This document shows, piece by piece, positions 1 through 8,220 of a stretch of 39,889 nt of DNA. Within the stretch, counting starts at the first letter, position 1. The number at the start of each line of letters is the position of its first letter. The DNA is taken from the NCBI RefSeq assembly GCF_014859355.1, contig NZ_JACUUJ010000026.1, positions 1-39,889 of the forward strand, in the 5' to 3' direction. The notes beneath the pieces were generated by a model, which had not been told where the DNA came from, did no database searches, and was given only the letters and a program-made list of their open reading frames with translations. The DNA is from Yoonia sp. GTDB lineage: Bacteria > Pseudomonadota > Alphaproteobacteria > Rhodobacterales > Rhodobacteraceae. The translations under genes were made by a program, and so were the position numbers.

Positions 1-16
1 CTACATTTACGGTCAT
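1..16 (-). CDS. 5' end of a truncated minus-strand gene
   Basis: Only the first five codons lie in the window (ATG ACC GTA AAT GTA on the minus strand). A clear Shine-Dalgarno AGGAG at 23-27 sits 6 nt before the ATG at 16 and only 3 nt before an alternative ATG at 19, so the second ATG is the better start. The gene leaves the window and cannot be identified. It is divergent from the ABC exporter operon and shares with it the 157-bp region that carries an FNR/FixK box. The call rests only on start codon and ribosome binding site. Confidence 0.4.
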
Positions 17-103
17 CATAATCTCCTGTCGGCTATAGGTTTGATCGGCAACTTTACCATTTTCAAGCCTTTTTTCACGCTATCACAGCATCATGACAGG
101 TCA

Positions 104-117
104 TTGATCTGTCTCAA
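104..117. promoter_or_regulatory. FNR/FixK box (anaerobox) before the ABC exporter
   Basis: TTGATCTGTCTCAA matches TTGAT-N4-ATCAA at 9 of 10 fixed positions and fully matches the TTGA-N6-TCAA core. Its centre lies about 63 bp before the TTG start of the ABC ATPase gene, the spacing seen for most other boxes in this window. It would be bound by an FNR/FixK-type regulator such as the one encoded at 7098. Confidence 0.6.
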
Positions 118-173
118 TGTGGTATGGGCGGGGGGGTGCAGGATGAAGTGGCGAAAAGCAAAAGGGTCCATCA

Positions 174-881
174 TTGGCAGAGGTCGTCTTTAAAACCCTT
201 GGTGTGACCAAGGTGTATCAGACCGGAGCTGTCAAGGTTTTCGCCTTGGCCGGGGTCGATCTGGAGCTTTACGCAGGCGAACTGACTGTCTTGCTGGGGC
301 CTTCGGGCAGTGGCAAATCGACCTTGCTGAATATTCTGGGCGGGTTGGATCACGCGACCGAGGGCCGCGTCTGGTTTCGCGATACCGAACTGACGCATAT
401 GTCCGACCGTGGGTTGACTCGATATCGGCGCGATCACGTCGGATTTGTGTTTCAATTCTATAACCTTGTGCCCAGCCTGACTGCGCGGGAAAATGTGGAG
501 CTGGTCACGGATGTTTCCCTTGACCCGATGCCCGCCGAAGAGGCGCTTTCGCTGGTCGGGTTGGACAAGCGCATGGACCATTTCCCGTCCGAGATGTCGG
601 GGGGCGAACAGCAGCGTGTGGCGATTGCGCGCGCGATTGCGAAACGCCCCGAAATCCTGCTGTGCGATGAACCCACCGGCGCGCTGGACAGCACCACCGG
701 GGTGCAGGTGCTTGAGGTGCTGGAAGATATCAACGCGCGCTTTGGCACGACGACGGTGATCATCACCCATAACGCGGATATCCAGAAAATGGCGCACCGC
801 GTGATCCAGTTTCAGGATGGCAAGATCAGCGATGTCAAAGTCAACGAAACCCGCCTTACCCCATCGCAGATTGTCTGGTGA
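174..881 (+). CDS. ABC transporter ATP-binding protein (LolD/MacB type)
   Basis: Cytoplasmic ATPase of a MacB/LolCDE-type (type VII) exporter. Visible motifs are Walker [10 protein letters not shown] (residues 42-50), the Q-loop region around FVFQFYN (91-97), the signature MSGGEQQ (141-147) and Walker B ILLCDEP followed by TGALD (161-171), all intact; 235 aa is the usual length. The start is TTG at 174, with a purine stretch (AAAAGGG) about 9 nt upstream; the ATG at 143 is out of frame. The stop TGA overlaps the ATG of the permease by one base, so the two are translationally coupled. An anaerobox upstream suggests induction at low oxygen. Substrate is unknown: lipoprotein, peptide or drug are all possible. 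Confidence 0.93.
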   Translation: MAEVVFKTLGVTKVYQTGAVKVFALAGVDLELYAGELTVLLGPSGSGKSTLLNILGGLDHATEGRVWFRDTELTHMSDRGLTRYRRDHVGFVFQFYNLVPSLTARENVELVTDVSLDPMPAEEALSLVGLDKRMDHFPSEMSGGEQQRVAIARAIAKRPEILLCDEPTGALDSTTGVQVLEVLEDINARFGTTTVIITHNADIQKMAHRVIQFQDGKISDVKVNETRLTPSQIVW

Positions 882-3244
882 TGCAGGCGCTTGACCGTAA
901 ATTGCTGCGCGACTTCGGGCGCTTGTGGAAACAGGCGCTGGCGATTGCGCTGGTGCTGGCCTGTGGTGTCGCGATCTTGCTGGCAGCTTTGGGCATGTAT
1001 AAGGCGCTGTCGGATACGCGCGCCAGCTACTATGAACGCAACCGGTTTGCGGATGTCTTTGTCAACCTGCGCCGCGCCCCAGAAACGCTTTTGGCGGAAA
1101 TCGCGGCAATTGATGGTGTCTGGGCGGTCGAGGCGCGCATTGTCGGCGATGCGGTGCTGGATTTGCCAAACGTCACCGAAAGCGTGACAGGCCGGATATT
1201 GTCGTTGCCGACCGATGGCGCACCGCAATTGAATGTGCCGATCCTGCGATCGGGTCGGTTTCCCACGCCCAATGCCACCGATGAGGTGATGGTCAACGAA
1301 CATTTTGCCGATTCCAACGGTTTTGTGCCGGGCGATACGTTTCTTGCCAATCTCGGTGGGCAGAAAAGGGCGTTAATGATCACAGGGACCGCCTTGTCGC
1401 CCGAGTTCATCTATACGATCGGCCCCGGTGCGATCATGCCCGACAATGCGACCTATGGAATTTTGTGGATGTCCGAGCGGGCGGTGGCGGCTGCCTTTGA
1501 CATGACGGGGGCCTTTAATGACCTTTCGCTGAAACTGACGGCGACCGCATTGCCCGCTACGGTGATTGACCGGGTGGATACGGTGCTTGATGCTTACGGG
1601 GGGTTGGGGGCGCATGATCGCAGCCTGCATCAATCGGATTCATTTATCGACGCCGAAATCAAACAGTTGCGCACCATGGCATCGGTGCTGCCGCCGATCT
1701 TTTTTGGCATTTCGGCGTTTCTGGTCAGCATGGTGATGGGGCGGATCATTGCGCTGGAACGCAGCCAGATCGGCCTTCTCAAGGCAATCGGCTATTCCAA
1801 CGCCGAAATTTGCCTTCACTATTTGATGTTGGCGGCGCTGATCGCTGTGGTGGGGCTGATTGTTGGTTGGGGGGCAGGCAGTTTGATCGCGCGTTGGCTG
1901 GCGCAACAATATGCGATTTATTTTGCCTTTCCGTTCCTGATTTTTGGCGCATCACTATGGGTTTACGGGGTGTCGGGGATCGCGGCGCTGTTAACCACGA
2001 CATTGGGTGCGACCCAGGCAGCGTTGCGCGCGGCGCGGCTGGCACCCGCTATTGCGATGCAACCACCCGCACCGCCGCAATTCAAACGGTCAATCATCGA
2101 CCGGACGATGGCGGCGCTCCATTTGCGCCAACAGACGATCATGATCCTGCGCAGTTTTTTCCGCTGGCCCGTGCGCAGCACAATGACGATGCTGGGCCTG
2201 GCGCTGGCGGTGGCGACGGTGGTGGCGCCATCGTTCATGAATGATGCGCTGGATAAAATCGTGGACAGCGCATTTTATGAAACCAACCGGCAGGATGCGA
2301 TGCTGGTCTTTGCCCATGACATGCCCGAAAGCGTGATTGAAACCGTTGCCCGCTTGCCCGCTGTTCTACAGGCCGAAGGCCAGCAATATCTGCCCGCAAT
2401 CCTGCGCAATGGTCCGCACGAAAAACGTGCCGCCATCGAGGCCCGTCGCCCGAATGTGGACCTAAGCCGCGTCATCGACAAAAGTGGTGCGCAGATCAAT
2501 GCGCCTCCGGGTGGGATCGTGCTGTCTGACCGTCTGGCGGAACAGTTGCGCCTGTCGGTCGGGGATCCGGTCGCGGTTGAATTTCTGGGTGGCCGAAAGG
2601 AAACGCTGACCGTCACGCTGACCGGTGTGGTGGAACAGTTCTTTGGCATGGGCGCCTATATGGACCTTGCCGATGTCAATGCCCTGCTGCGCCAGTCGCC
2701 GCGCATATCCATGGTCAACGTGTCGCTGGATGACAGCGCGGTCCCGGAACTGCACACGCGTTTGAAAGACATCCCGAAACTGGTCAGTATCGTCATGATG
2801 TCGGATTCACGCCGCACCTTTACCGAAACCATCGGTGAAAATGTCGTCGTGATGAACACCGTCTATATCGTGATTTCCATGCTTATCACCATCGGTGTGG
2901 CCTATAATGGCGCGCGCATCCAACTGTCGGAACGGGCGCGCGAACTGGCCAGCCTGCGCATCCTTGGCTTCACAAGAGGCGAGGTGTCCTACATTCTGAT
3001 CGGGGAAACGATGTTGTTGGCGGTTTTGGCGCAACCTTTGGGCTGGCTGATTGGCGCACTGATCGCGCAGACCATGGTAAATGGATTTTCCAGCGATCTT
3101 TACAATATTCCGCTGGTGCTGCGCCCTGCAATCTTTGCGCAAGCCAGCCTTGTTGTGCTGACAGCCGCCTTTGTCTCCGTCATGATCGTGCGGCGGCGTC
3201 TGGACAAGCAAAGCCTTGTCGCTGTGATGAAAGTAAGGGAATAA
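881..3244 (+). CDS. ABC transporter permease with two FtsX/MacB-type domains
   Basis: Inner-membrane permease of the exporter, about 787 aa. It has a first transmembrane helix near residues 17-38, a large periplasmic MacB-PCD-like domain, three helices of a first FtsX-like domain (about 265-385), then the same layout again (helix near 435, periplasmic part, three helices near 660-780). This duplicated architecture in one chain matches large FtsX permeases that need no second permease partner. GTG at 878 is an alternative start; ATG at 881 overlaps the ATPase stop (TGATG) and is preferred. It is followed 2 nt later by the adaptor gene, forming an ATPase-permease-adaptor operon. Confidence 0.9.
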   Translation: MQALDRKLLRDFGRLWKQALAIALVLACGVAILLAALGMYKALSDTRASYYERNRFADVFVNLRRAPETLLAEIAAIDGVWAVEARIVGDAVLDLPNVTESVTGRILSLPTDGAPQLNVPILRSGRFPTPNATDEVMVNEHFADSNGFVPGDTFLANLGGQKRALMITGTALSPEFIYTIGPGAIMPDNATYGILWMSERAVAAAFDMTGAFNDLSLKLTATALPATVIDRVDTVLDAYGGLGAHDRSLHQSDSFIDAEIKQLRTMASVLPPIFFGISAFLVSMVMGRIIALERSQIGLLKAIGYSNAEICLHYLMLAALIAVVGLIVGWGAGSLIARWLAQQYAIYFAFPFLIFGASLWVYGVSGIAALLTTTLGATQAALRAARLAPAIAMQPPAPPQFKRSIIDRTMAALHLRQQTIMILRSFFRWPVRSTMTMLGLALAVATVVAPSFMNDALDKIVDSAFYETNRQDAMLVFAHDMPESVIETVARLPAVLQAEGQQYLPAILRNGPHEKRAAIEARRPNVDLSRVIDKSGAQINAPPGGIVLSDRLAEQLRLSVGDPVAVEFLGGRKETLTVTLTGVVEQFFGMGAYMDLADVNALLRQSPRISMVNVSLDDSAVPELHTRLKDIPKLVSIVMMSDSRRTFTETIGENVVVMNTVYIVISMLITIGVAYNGARIQLSERARELASLRILGFTRGEVSYILIGETMLLAVLAQPLGWLIGALIAQTMVNGFSSDLYNIPLVLRPAIFAQASLVVLTAAFVSVMIVRRRLDKQSLVAVMKVRE

Positions 3245-3246
3245 CA

Positions 3247-4464
3247 ATGCGCTGGAAACCACGAACACTTGTCCTGATCGGGTTGGGCACGGCCATGATG
3301 GCAGGGTTGATCTTTGTGGCCTTCCGGCCTGATCCTGTCCCTGTGGATGTGCACGTCGTGACACGTGGTCCGATGCAGATCACGATCAATGCCGATGGGG
3401 TGACGCGCATCCGCGACATCTATGATGTGGCCAGCCCGATTACAGGCATGGCCCTGCGGATGCCCGTCGCGGTAGGAGACCGCGTGGTGGCGGGGGAAAC
3501 GCTGGTCGCGTCGGTGATGCCGGCAACGCCGGGGTTGCTGGACAGCCGCAGCATGCTTCAGGCCGAAGCCAGCGTGCAAGAGGCAGAAGCCGCATTGCAT
3601 GTGGCTGAAACCGATCTGGACAAAGCTCGCGATGATCAAACCTTGGCGCAGACCCAATACGAGCGGGCCACAACGCTGGTGGAACGCGGTGTTGCATCCT
3701 TTACACGGCTAGAGGATGCCGCCCAGCGGTTGGCCGTGGCCAACGCATCGGTTCAGGCCGCACAGGCGCGTATTGACATGGCGCAAAGCACACTGGTGCG
3801 GATGCGCACCTTGGTGCAAGATCCTGGCACATTCGCAGGCACCCAACAGACCTGCTGCATGCAGATCATGGCACCGGCGGATGGTGTGGTGCTGTCTGTC
3901 ACCAGCCCGAGCGAACGGCCGGTCACCACGGGTGCCCCCTTGCTGCGCATCGGTGATCCTGCAAATCTGGAAATTGTCGCCGATCTTTTGTCCAGTGACG
4001 CCGTGCGCGTCGCACCGGGGGCTGTCGCGCGCGTGGAACGCTGGGGCGGGGACGGTTTGTTGCACGCCACGCTGACCCGGATTGCGCCAGCGGCACAAAC
4101 CAAGGTTTCCGCGCTGGGCATCGCAGAGCAACGTGTGGATGCCTATTTTGACATCACATCGCCGCCACAGGATCGCCTGACGTTAGGCGATGGGTTCGGG
4201 GTATTTCTGCGGATCGTGGAATGGGAAGAAAAAGACGCACTTCAGGTTCCGCTGAGCGCGGTTTTCAAACGTGCGGATGCATGGACCGTCTTCCTGGCCA
4301 TCGACAATGTGGTGACGGAACGCACGATCACGCTTGGGCGGCGCAACAGCCAGTTTGCGCAGGTGCTTGATGGGCTGGTCGCCGGCGACGCCGTGGTCGT
4401 GCATCCCAATGATGCGCTGACGGCGGGCCAGCGTATCGTCTTGCGCAGCGCGCTAACGCGTTAA
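3247..4464 (+). CDS. Periplasmic adaptor (HlyD/MacA-like membrane fusion protein)
   Basis: 405 aa. One N-terminal transmembrane anchor (about residues 8-26, LVLIGLGTAMMAGLIFVAF), then a lipoyl-like half (around ITGMALRMPVAVGDRVVAGETL), an alanine/glutamate-rich coiled-coil hairpin (about 95-185), the second lipoyl half (ADGVVLSV) and beta-barrel domains. This is the usual order for a MacA/HlyD adaptor linking an inner-membrane ABC exporter to an outer-membrane channel; no channel gene is in the window. Ribosome binding site AGGGAA lies 6 nt before the ATG. Its stop codon overlaps the stop of the convergent phasin-like gene (TTAA shared). Confidence 0.9.
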   Translation: MRWKPRTLVLIGLGTAMMAGLIFVAFRPDPVPVDVHVVTRGPMQITINADGVTRIRDIYDVASPITGMALRMPVAVGDRVVAGETLVASVMPATPGLLDSRSMLQAEASVQEAEAALHVAETDLDKARDDQTLAQTQYERATTLVERGVASFTRLEDAAQRLAVANASVQAAQARIDMAQSTLVRMRTLVQDPGTFAGTQQTCCMQIMAPADGVVLSVTSPSERPVTTGAPLLRIGDPANLEIVADLLSSDAVRVAPGAVARVERWGGDGLLHATLTRIAPAAQTKVSALGIAEQRVDAYFDITSPPQDRLTLGDGFGVFLRIVEWEEKDALQVPLSAVFKRADAWTVFLAIDNVVTERTITLGRRNSQFAQVLDGLVAGDAVVVHPNDALTAGQRIVLRSALTR

Positions 4465-4820
4465 AGCGGGGTCGCCTTGGTTTCGGTCGGCAACGGCGGA
4501 AAGATTTCGGTGCCCATCTTGATCAGTTTTCCGGTTTCAACCGTGTATTGCACATATGCCCGTTCCAGAAACGCAGCCTGCGCGGCTTGTAGTTCGGCCA
4601 GTGTCTTGCATTGCAGGATCTCGTGCTGCGCTTTGACATCTTCCTGAATGCGATCGGCCATAAAGCTGATCATTTCGCTGCCCATTTGTGCCATGGCTTC
4701 GGTCCATGCGGTGCCCATCCACGTCAATGAACCAAGCCCGGACTCTTGTAATTGATGAAGCGCGGTCTGAAGGGGGTCTGCTGGGTCAGCCTTTGTGGTC
4801 TCTTTTGAAGATTTCACCAT
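4461..4820 (-). CDS. Phasin-like protein
   Basis: 119 aa, no signal peptide, strongly helical and amphipathic, with a central segment (about 35-100: WMGTAWTEAMAQMGSEMISF, then AEHEILQCKTLAEL-like spacing) typical of phasin family proteins, which coat polyhydroxyalkanoate granules or act as related stress proteins. Family assignment is from overall pattern (QxEILQCKTxxELQxxQAxFL resembles the phasin core), not from a search. Start ATG 4820 has AGGGC upstream. A perfect anaerobox is centred 70 bp before the start, and a TATAGA -10-like element at 4855-4860 is correctly placed for activation from it. The gene is convergent with the exporter adaptor. Confidence 0.7.
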   Translation of the reverse strand: MVKSSKETTKADPADPLQTALHQLQESGLGSLTWMGTAWTEAMAQMGSEMISFMADRIQEDVKAQHEILQCKTLAELQAAQAAFLERAYVQYTVETGKLIKMGTEIFPPLPTETKATPL

Positions 4821-4883
4821 GCTATTGCCCTTTATTGTTGCGTCGGTTTTTTCGTCTATACCCGTTTATAACAGAAACCGGTC

Positions 4884-4897
4884 TTGATGTTGATCAA
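4884..4897. promoter_or_regulatory. Perfect FNR/FixK box between phasin and site-2 protease genes
   Basis: TTGATGTTGATCAA is an exact match to TTGAT-N4-ATCAA. It is centred 70 bp before the phasin start, with a TATAGA element between them on the minus strand, and about 121 bp before the site-2 protease start. Phasin is the likely target; the protease may be co-regulated. Confidence 0.75.
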
Positions 4898-5011
4898 ATC
4901 CGTCAGGATCGGTGACAAAGATCGCAGGGCTGATGCTATTGTGGCTGATAAAGGTCAATACCGCCAATGCAGCGATGTCATATGTAAAATAGGGAAATAA
5001 CGGAAACTGCC

Positions 5012-6157
5012 ATGTTCAGCCGATCATTCACTATATTCACCTTGTTTGGTTATGATATCAAGCTCGACCTGAGTTGGTTCTTTATTGCGCTGCTCGTCGT
5101 CTGGAGCCTTGCAACGGGATATTTTCCGCAAACCCTGACACAGGCGACTTCGTTGCAGATTCTGGTGCTGTCTGTGCTTTCGATGCTGGCGCTGTTCGGG
5201 TCGCTGATCCTGCACGAATTATCCCATTCGTTGGTGGCCCACCGCTGCGGTGTTGAAATCAAAGGGATCACGCTGTTCATCTTTGGTGGCGTTGCAGAAC
5301 TGAAAAACGAACCCCAGACGCCGGGCGCCGAATTCTGGATCGCGTTGGCTGGCCCCGCGATGAGCTTTGCCCTGGCGGTTATATTCTGGATCGCGCGGTT
5401 ACTGTCCGAACTGCTGGGTATGCCAGAGCTGGTCACGGCGCTGTTTTCCTACGTGGCCTGGGCAAATGCCATTCTGGCCATTTTCAACTTGTTGCCAGCC
5501 TTTCCCATGGATGGGGGGCGGGTGATGCGGGCGATTGTCTGGCAACGCACCGGCGATCAACTGGAGGCGACAGCCCGCGCAACCAGTGCAGGCAGCGTGC
5601 TGGCCTATATGCTGATCGGCCTTGGGCTGATGAATGTTGCGCTGACCGGGCAACTTGGCAGTTTATGGATCGTGATCATCGGATTTTTCATACTTGCCTC
5701 TGGGCGAGGGGCATATGAAAACATGCGCCTGCACAAGCTGCTGGAACACAGGACAGCGCGCGATGTCATGACGCCTGCGCCGGTGACGGTCTTGCCTGAT
5801 GAAACCCTTGCGACGCTGGTGGATCACTACATCTTGCGGCGGCGCATCAGCTTTGTGCCGGTGGTCGATCGTGATGTGTTGCTGGGGTATATTGACCTTG
5901 ATGTCTTGCGCAGCATTGAACCGGAAAACTGGGCCGACACGCTGGTTGGTGATGTCTATGTCGAAATCAGCCCAGAAAATACCGTCAGCCCGGATGATCC
6001 CGCTGAAAGCGTCTTGCGCAGGCTTTCGCAGACGGGCCGGCGCAAGTTTCTTGTGGTCAAAGGCCGTAAACTGCAAGGAGTCATCACCTTGGCCGATTTG
6101 ATGCGATATCTGACCCTTGTCCAGACAGTCGGGGCACGGCCGCATCAGGCAAGGTGA
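5012..6157 (+). CDS. Site-2 protease family (M50) zinc metalloprotease with CBS domains
   Basis: 381 aa membrane protease. The zinc motif HELSH is at residues 68-72 in a transmembrane helix; the third ligand motif NLLPAFPMDGG is at 159-169 (Asp167). About six transmembrane helices fill residues 15-240. Two CBS domains follow (about 250-370), which probably sense adenosine ligands. This is the S2P-CBS group, distinct from RseP because no PDZ domain is present. Such enzymes cut transmembrane segments of regulators; the substrate is unknown. The ATG at 5012 has CGGAAA upstream. It ends 16 bp from the convergent response regulator gene. Confidence 0.92.
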   Translation: MFSRSFTIFTLFGYDIKLDLSWFFIALLVVWSLATGYFPQTLTQATSLQILVLSVLSMLALFGSLILHELSHSLVAHRCGVEIKGITLFIFGGVAELKNEPQTPGAEFWIALAGPAMSFALAVIFWIARLLSELLGMPELVTALFSYVAWANAILAIFNLLPAFPMDGGRVMRAIVWQRTGDQLEATARATSAGSVLAYMLIGLGLMNVALTGQLGSLWIVIIGFFILASGRGAYENMRLHKLLEHRTARDVMTPAPVTVLPDETLATLVDHYILRRRISFVPVVDRDVLLGYIDLDVLRSIEPENWADTLVGDVYVEISPENTVSPDDPAESVLRRLSQTGRRKFLVVKGRKLQGVITLADLMRYLTLVQTVGARPHQAR

Positions 6158-6173
6158 CCGCGCCGGTTTCGGG

Positions 6174-6923
6174 TCACGTGGATGTGTTCGGCTTCTTGTC
6201 TGAATGTGTCTGCACGTCGCCAGCAAAGGCATAGCCGATGCCGCGCACTGTTTTGATCAGGCGGGGCAGGGCGGGGTCGCGTTCAATTTTTTTGCGCAGA
6301 CGGGCGACCTGATTGTCGATGGTGCGGTCCAGTGGTGCCCAGTTGTTCCCACCAATCAGATCCATCAGCGTTTCGCGCGACAAGGCCCTTTTGCGATGTT
6401 CAAGAAACACCCGCAGCAATTTGAAATCACCGCTGGTCAGATCAACCAGATTGCCGTCACGCCCGATCAGTTCGTACTGTTCCAGCCGGGCCTGCATGCC
6501 GTCAAACCACAGCATTTCCGTAGGCGGTGCGCCTTGTTGATCGGTTGACGGTGCGTCGCGCCCGCGCCGTAAAACAGATTTCACGCGCGCCAGCACTTCA
6601 CGCAGATGGAACGGTTTGATGATGTAGTCATCCGCGCCCAGTTCAAGCCCGACAACACGGTCGATCACGTCACCTTTTCCTGTCAGCATGATGATCGGCA
6701 CCTGCGAAAAAGACCGTATTTGCCGGGCAATATCGAAACCGTCGTCAACCTGTAATTGTAAATCAAGGGTAACAAGGTCAATCTTATGGGCACTTATGGC
6801 GGCAAGCGTGGATGCCGTATCGTCGGCTTCTACGACAATATATCCATCTGTTTGGAGGGTCATTCGCAGTGTTTTTCGAACCTTAGGATCATCATCGACG
6901 ATCAGGATCGTCTTGTCTGACAT
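6174..6923 (-). CDS. OmpR/PhoB-family response regulator, orphan
   Basis: 249 aa from the chosen ATG at 6923, which has GGGGG upstream; a TTG at 6935 would add four residues. Receiver domain: acidic pocket Asp10-12, phosphoacceptor Asp54 (in TLDLQL), Thr81 and Lys103 (IIKPF). The C-terminal winged-helix DNA-binding domain (about 140-235) carries the typical RTIDNQVARLRKKIE recognition helix and TVRGIGYAF wing. No histidine kinase gene is in the window, so the partner is elsewhere. It is divergent from the FixK-like gene, across a region with two overlapping inverted repeats that could be operators. Confidence 0.92.
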   Translation of the reverse strand: MSDKTILIVDDDPKVRKTLRMTLQTDGYIVVEADDTASTLAAISAHKIDLVTLDLQLQVDDGFDIARQIRSFSQVPIIMLTGKGDVIDRVVGLELGADDYIIKPFHLREVLARVKSVLRRGRDAPSTDQQGAPPTEMLWFDGMQARLEQYELIGRDGNLVDLTSGDFKLLRVFLEHRKRALSRETLMDLIGGNNWAPLDRTIDNQVARLRKKIERDPALPRLIKTVRGIGYAFAGDVQTHSDKKPNTST

Positions 6924-6955
6924 GTTGGCCCCCAATTATCTGTCGTTAAAACCAT

Positions 6956-6991
6956 GCTCAGTTCGCATAAACTGAGCCATCTATATGCGAA
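6956..6991. promoter_or_regulatory. Two overlapping inverted repeats between response regulator and FixK-like genes
   Basis: GCTCAGTT (6956-6963) and AACTGAGC (6970-6977) form a perfect 8-bp inverted repeat with a 6-bp spacer. TTCGCATA (6962-6969) and TATGCGAA (6984-6991) form a second perfect 8-bp inverted repeat that overlaps the first. They lie 33-68 bp before the response regulator start. As DNA they look like operators; as RNA they would form mutually exclusive hairpins. Which regulator binds is not known. Confidence 0.5.
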
Positions 6992-7097
6992 TACACAAGT
7001 CACATTACAATTTGATACAATCCATTACGCTGGCAATAATATTACGCGGACAATGCGGGTTCAGGCTGTTAATATACTAACCTAGGGGGCAAACGGC

Positions 7098-7769
7098 ATG
7101 TATGTCACGCGGCCAAACGAACAAATTGAAAACTTTTTATTGCCATTGCGCGCACGTCCGGTTCAGCAGCACCATCTGCACCATATTTGTGCGGGCAAGC
7201 ATCTTTTCCACGAAGGCCAGACAGCACGAAATATATATGAAGTTGTCAAAGGTGTGCTGCGTCTGACCCGTGTGATGGCGGACGGGCGCCGTCAGGTGAT
7301 TGCCTTTGGTTATCCCGGCGATGTTGTCGGCTTTCACAGCGATGACGAATATCACACCGACTGCGACGCGCTGCTTTCGACGACTGTGATCGTGCATAGC
7401 CGCAGCGCATTGGAAAGCCCGGCCGGCAATTCAGCCCTGCACACCAAGCTGCTGCAGGCTGCCTTGCATGAAATCAGTGCAATGCAGGACCATTTTTTGA
7501 TGTTGGGCCGTAAATCGGCGGCTGAGCGGGTCGCGTCGTTCTTGCTGACACTTCAAGAAAGGGTAGGGATGCCGCTTGGCCAGTTCACCCAGTTCGACCT
7601 GCCAATGAGCAGGTCAGACATTGCGGATTTTCTGGGCATGACAACAGAGACCGTGTGTCGCACGCTGACCCGGCTGCGCAAATTGAACATCATCGCATTG
7701 GACCGGGTGCATACGGTCGTTATCCTCAAGCCAGAGGCCTTGATAAAAGAGGCCGAGGGTAGGGATTAA
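7098..7769 (+). CDS. Crp/Fnr-family transcriptional regulator, FixK-like
   Basis: 223 aa. Cyclic-nucleotide-binding-like fold at about 30-115, a long dimer helix, then a winged helix-turn-helix at about 170-200 (SRSDIADFLGMTTETVCRTL). Recognition helix residues Glu184 and Arg188 match the pair that reads TTGA-N6-TCAA sites in FNR/FixK. The only cysteines are Cys31, Cys89 and Cys187, so the four-cysteine Fe-S cluster of FNR/FnrL is absent and oxygen sensing must come from elsewhere. Cys187 is in the recognition helix where FNR has Ser; in FixK2 of Bradyrhizobium a redox-active cysteine (Cys183) also lies in the DNA-binding domain. It is a likely regulator of the anaeroboxes in this window. Ribosome binding site AGGGGG lies upstream of ATG 7098. 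Confidence 0.92.
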   Translation: MYVTRPNEQIENFLLPLRARPVQQHHLHHICAGKHLFHEGQTARNIYEVVKGVLRLTRVMADGRRQVIAFGYPGDVVGFHSDDEYHTDCDALLSTTVIVHSRSALESPAGNSALHTKLLQAALHEISAMQDHFLMLGRKSAAERVASFLLTLQERVGMPLGQFTQFDLPMSRSDIADFLGMTTETVCRTLTRLRKLNIIALDRVHTVVILKPEALIKEAEGRD

Positions 7770-8194
7770 GGCTCTGGCCACAAATCCCGCAATTCCTGGG
7801 GAAGGTTGGCGCGCACGTCTTCAACCTCGCCTCGGGAAATGCGGGCGTTGATGACAGTGAATGTAGCTGTGATATCCATCGCGCCACGATAGTCCAGCAC
7901 ATCGCCAACCTGTTCTTCGATTGCTGCGATAAAATCTTTAGCATGACGTTCCTGCACGGGGGTTTTCTTGGGCTGCCAGCCTTCGAAAAACATGCCGCGC
8001 AGCATGATTGGCAATTGCGCGGAAAATTGTGCCATTTCGTTGACCGGCAGATGGTCGCGGATTTTGCAAAGGACGGTGCGCAATAAACGCAGCGCGTCGC
8101 GTTCGCTGGACCACCCCAGACGACCGGTGAGTTCGTTGACCCAGTCATGGGCCTCGTGGACAGTGCGATCAAATACATGGACAGTGCGGGTCAT
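7766..8194 (-). CDS. DUF2267 domain protein
   Basis: 142 aa soluble protein spanning one DUF2267 domain: VHEAHDWVNELTGRLGW near the start, ALRLLRTVLCKIRDHLPVNE (about 35-55), then MLRGMFFEGW (70-79), all hallmarks of the family. The biochemical role is unknown; family members often sit beside stress and anaerobically induced genes, as here. It lies 26 bp after the polymer-forming membrane protein gene on the same strand, so the two probably form an operon. Its stop codon overlaps that of the convergent FixK-like gene. Confidence 0.85.
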   Translation of the reverse strand: MTRTVHVFDRTVHEAHDWVNELTGRLGWSSERDALRLLRTVLCKIRDHLPVNEMAQFSAQLPIMLRGMFFEGWQPKKTPVQERHAKDFIAAIEEQVGDVLDYRGAMDITATFTVINARISRGEVEDVRANLPQELRDLWPEP

Positions 8195-8220
8195 GCTCAG
8201 GCTCCAGTCTGTTATTCAGG

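Noticed and set aside
7011-7025. Anaerobox before the FixK-like gene
   Set aside because: TTGATACAATCCAT has only one good half-site.
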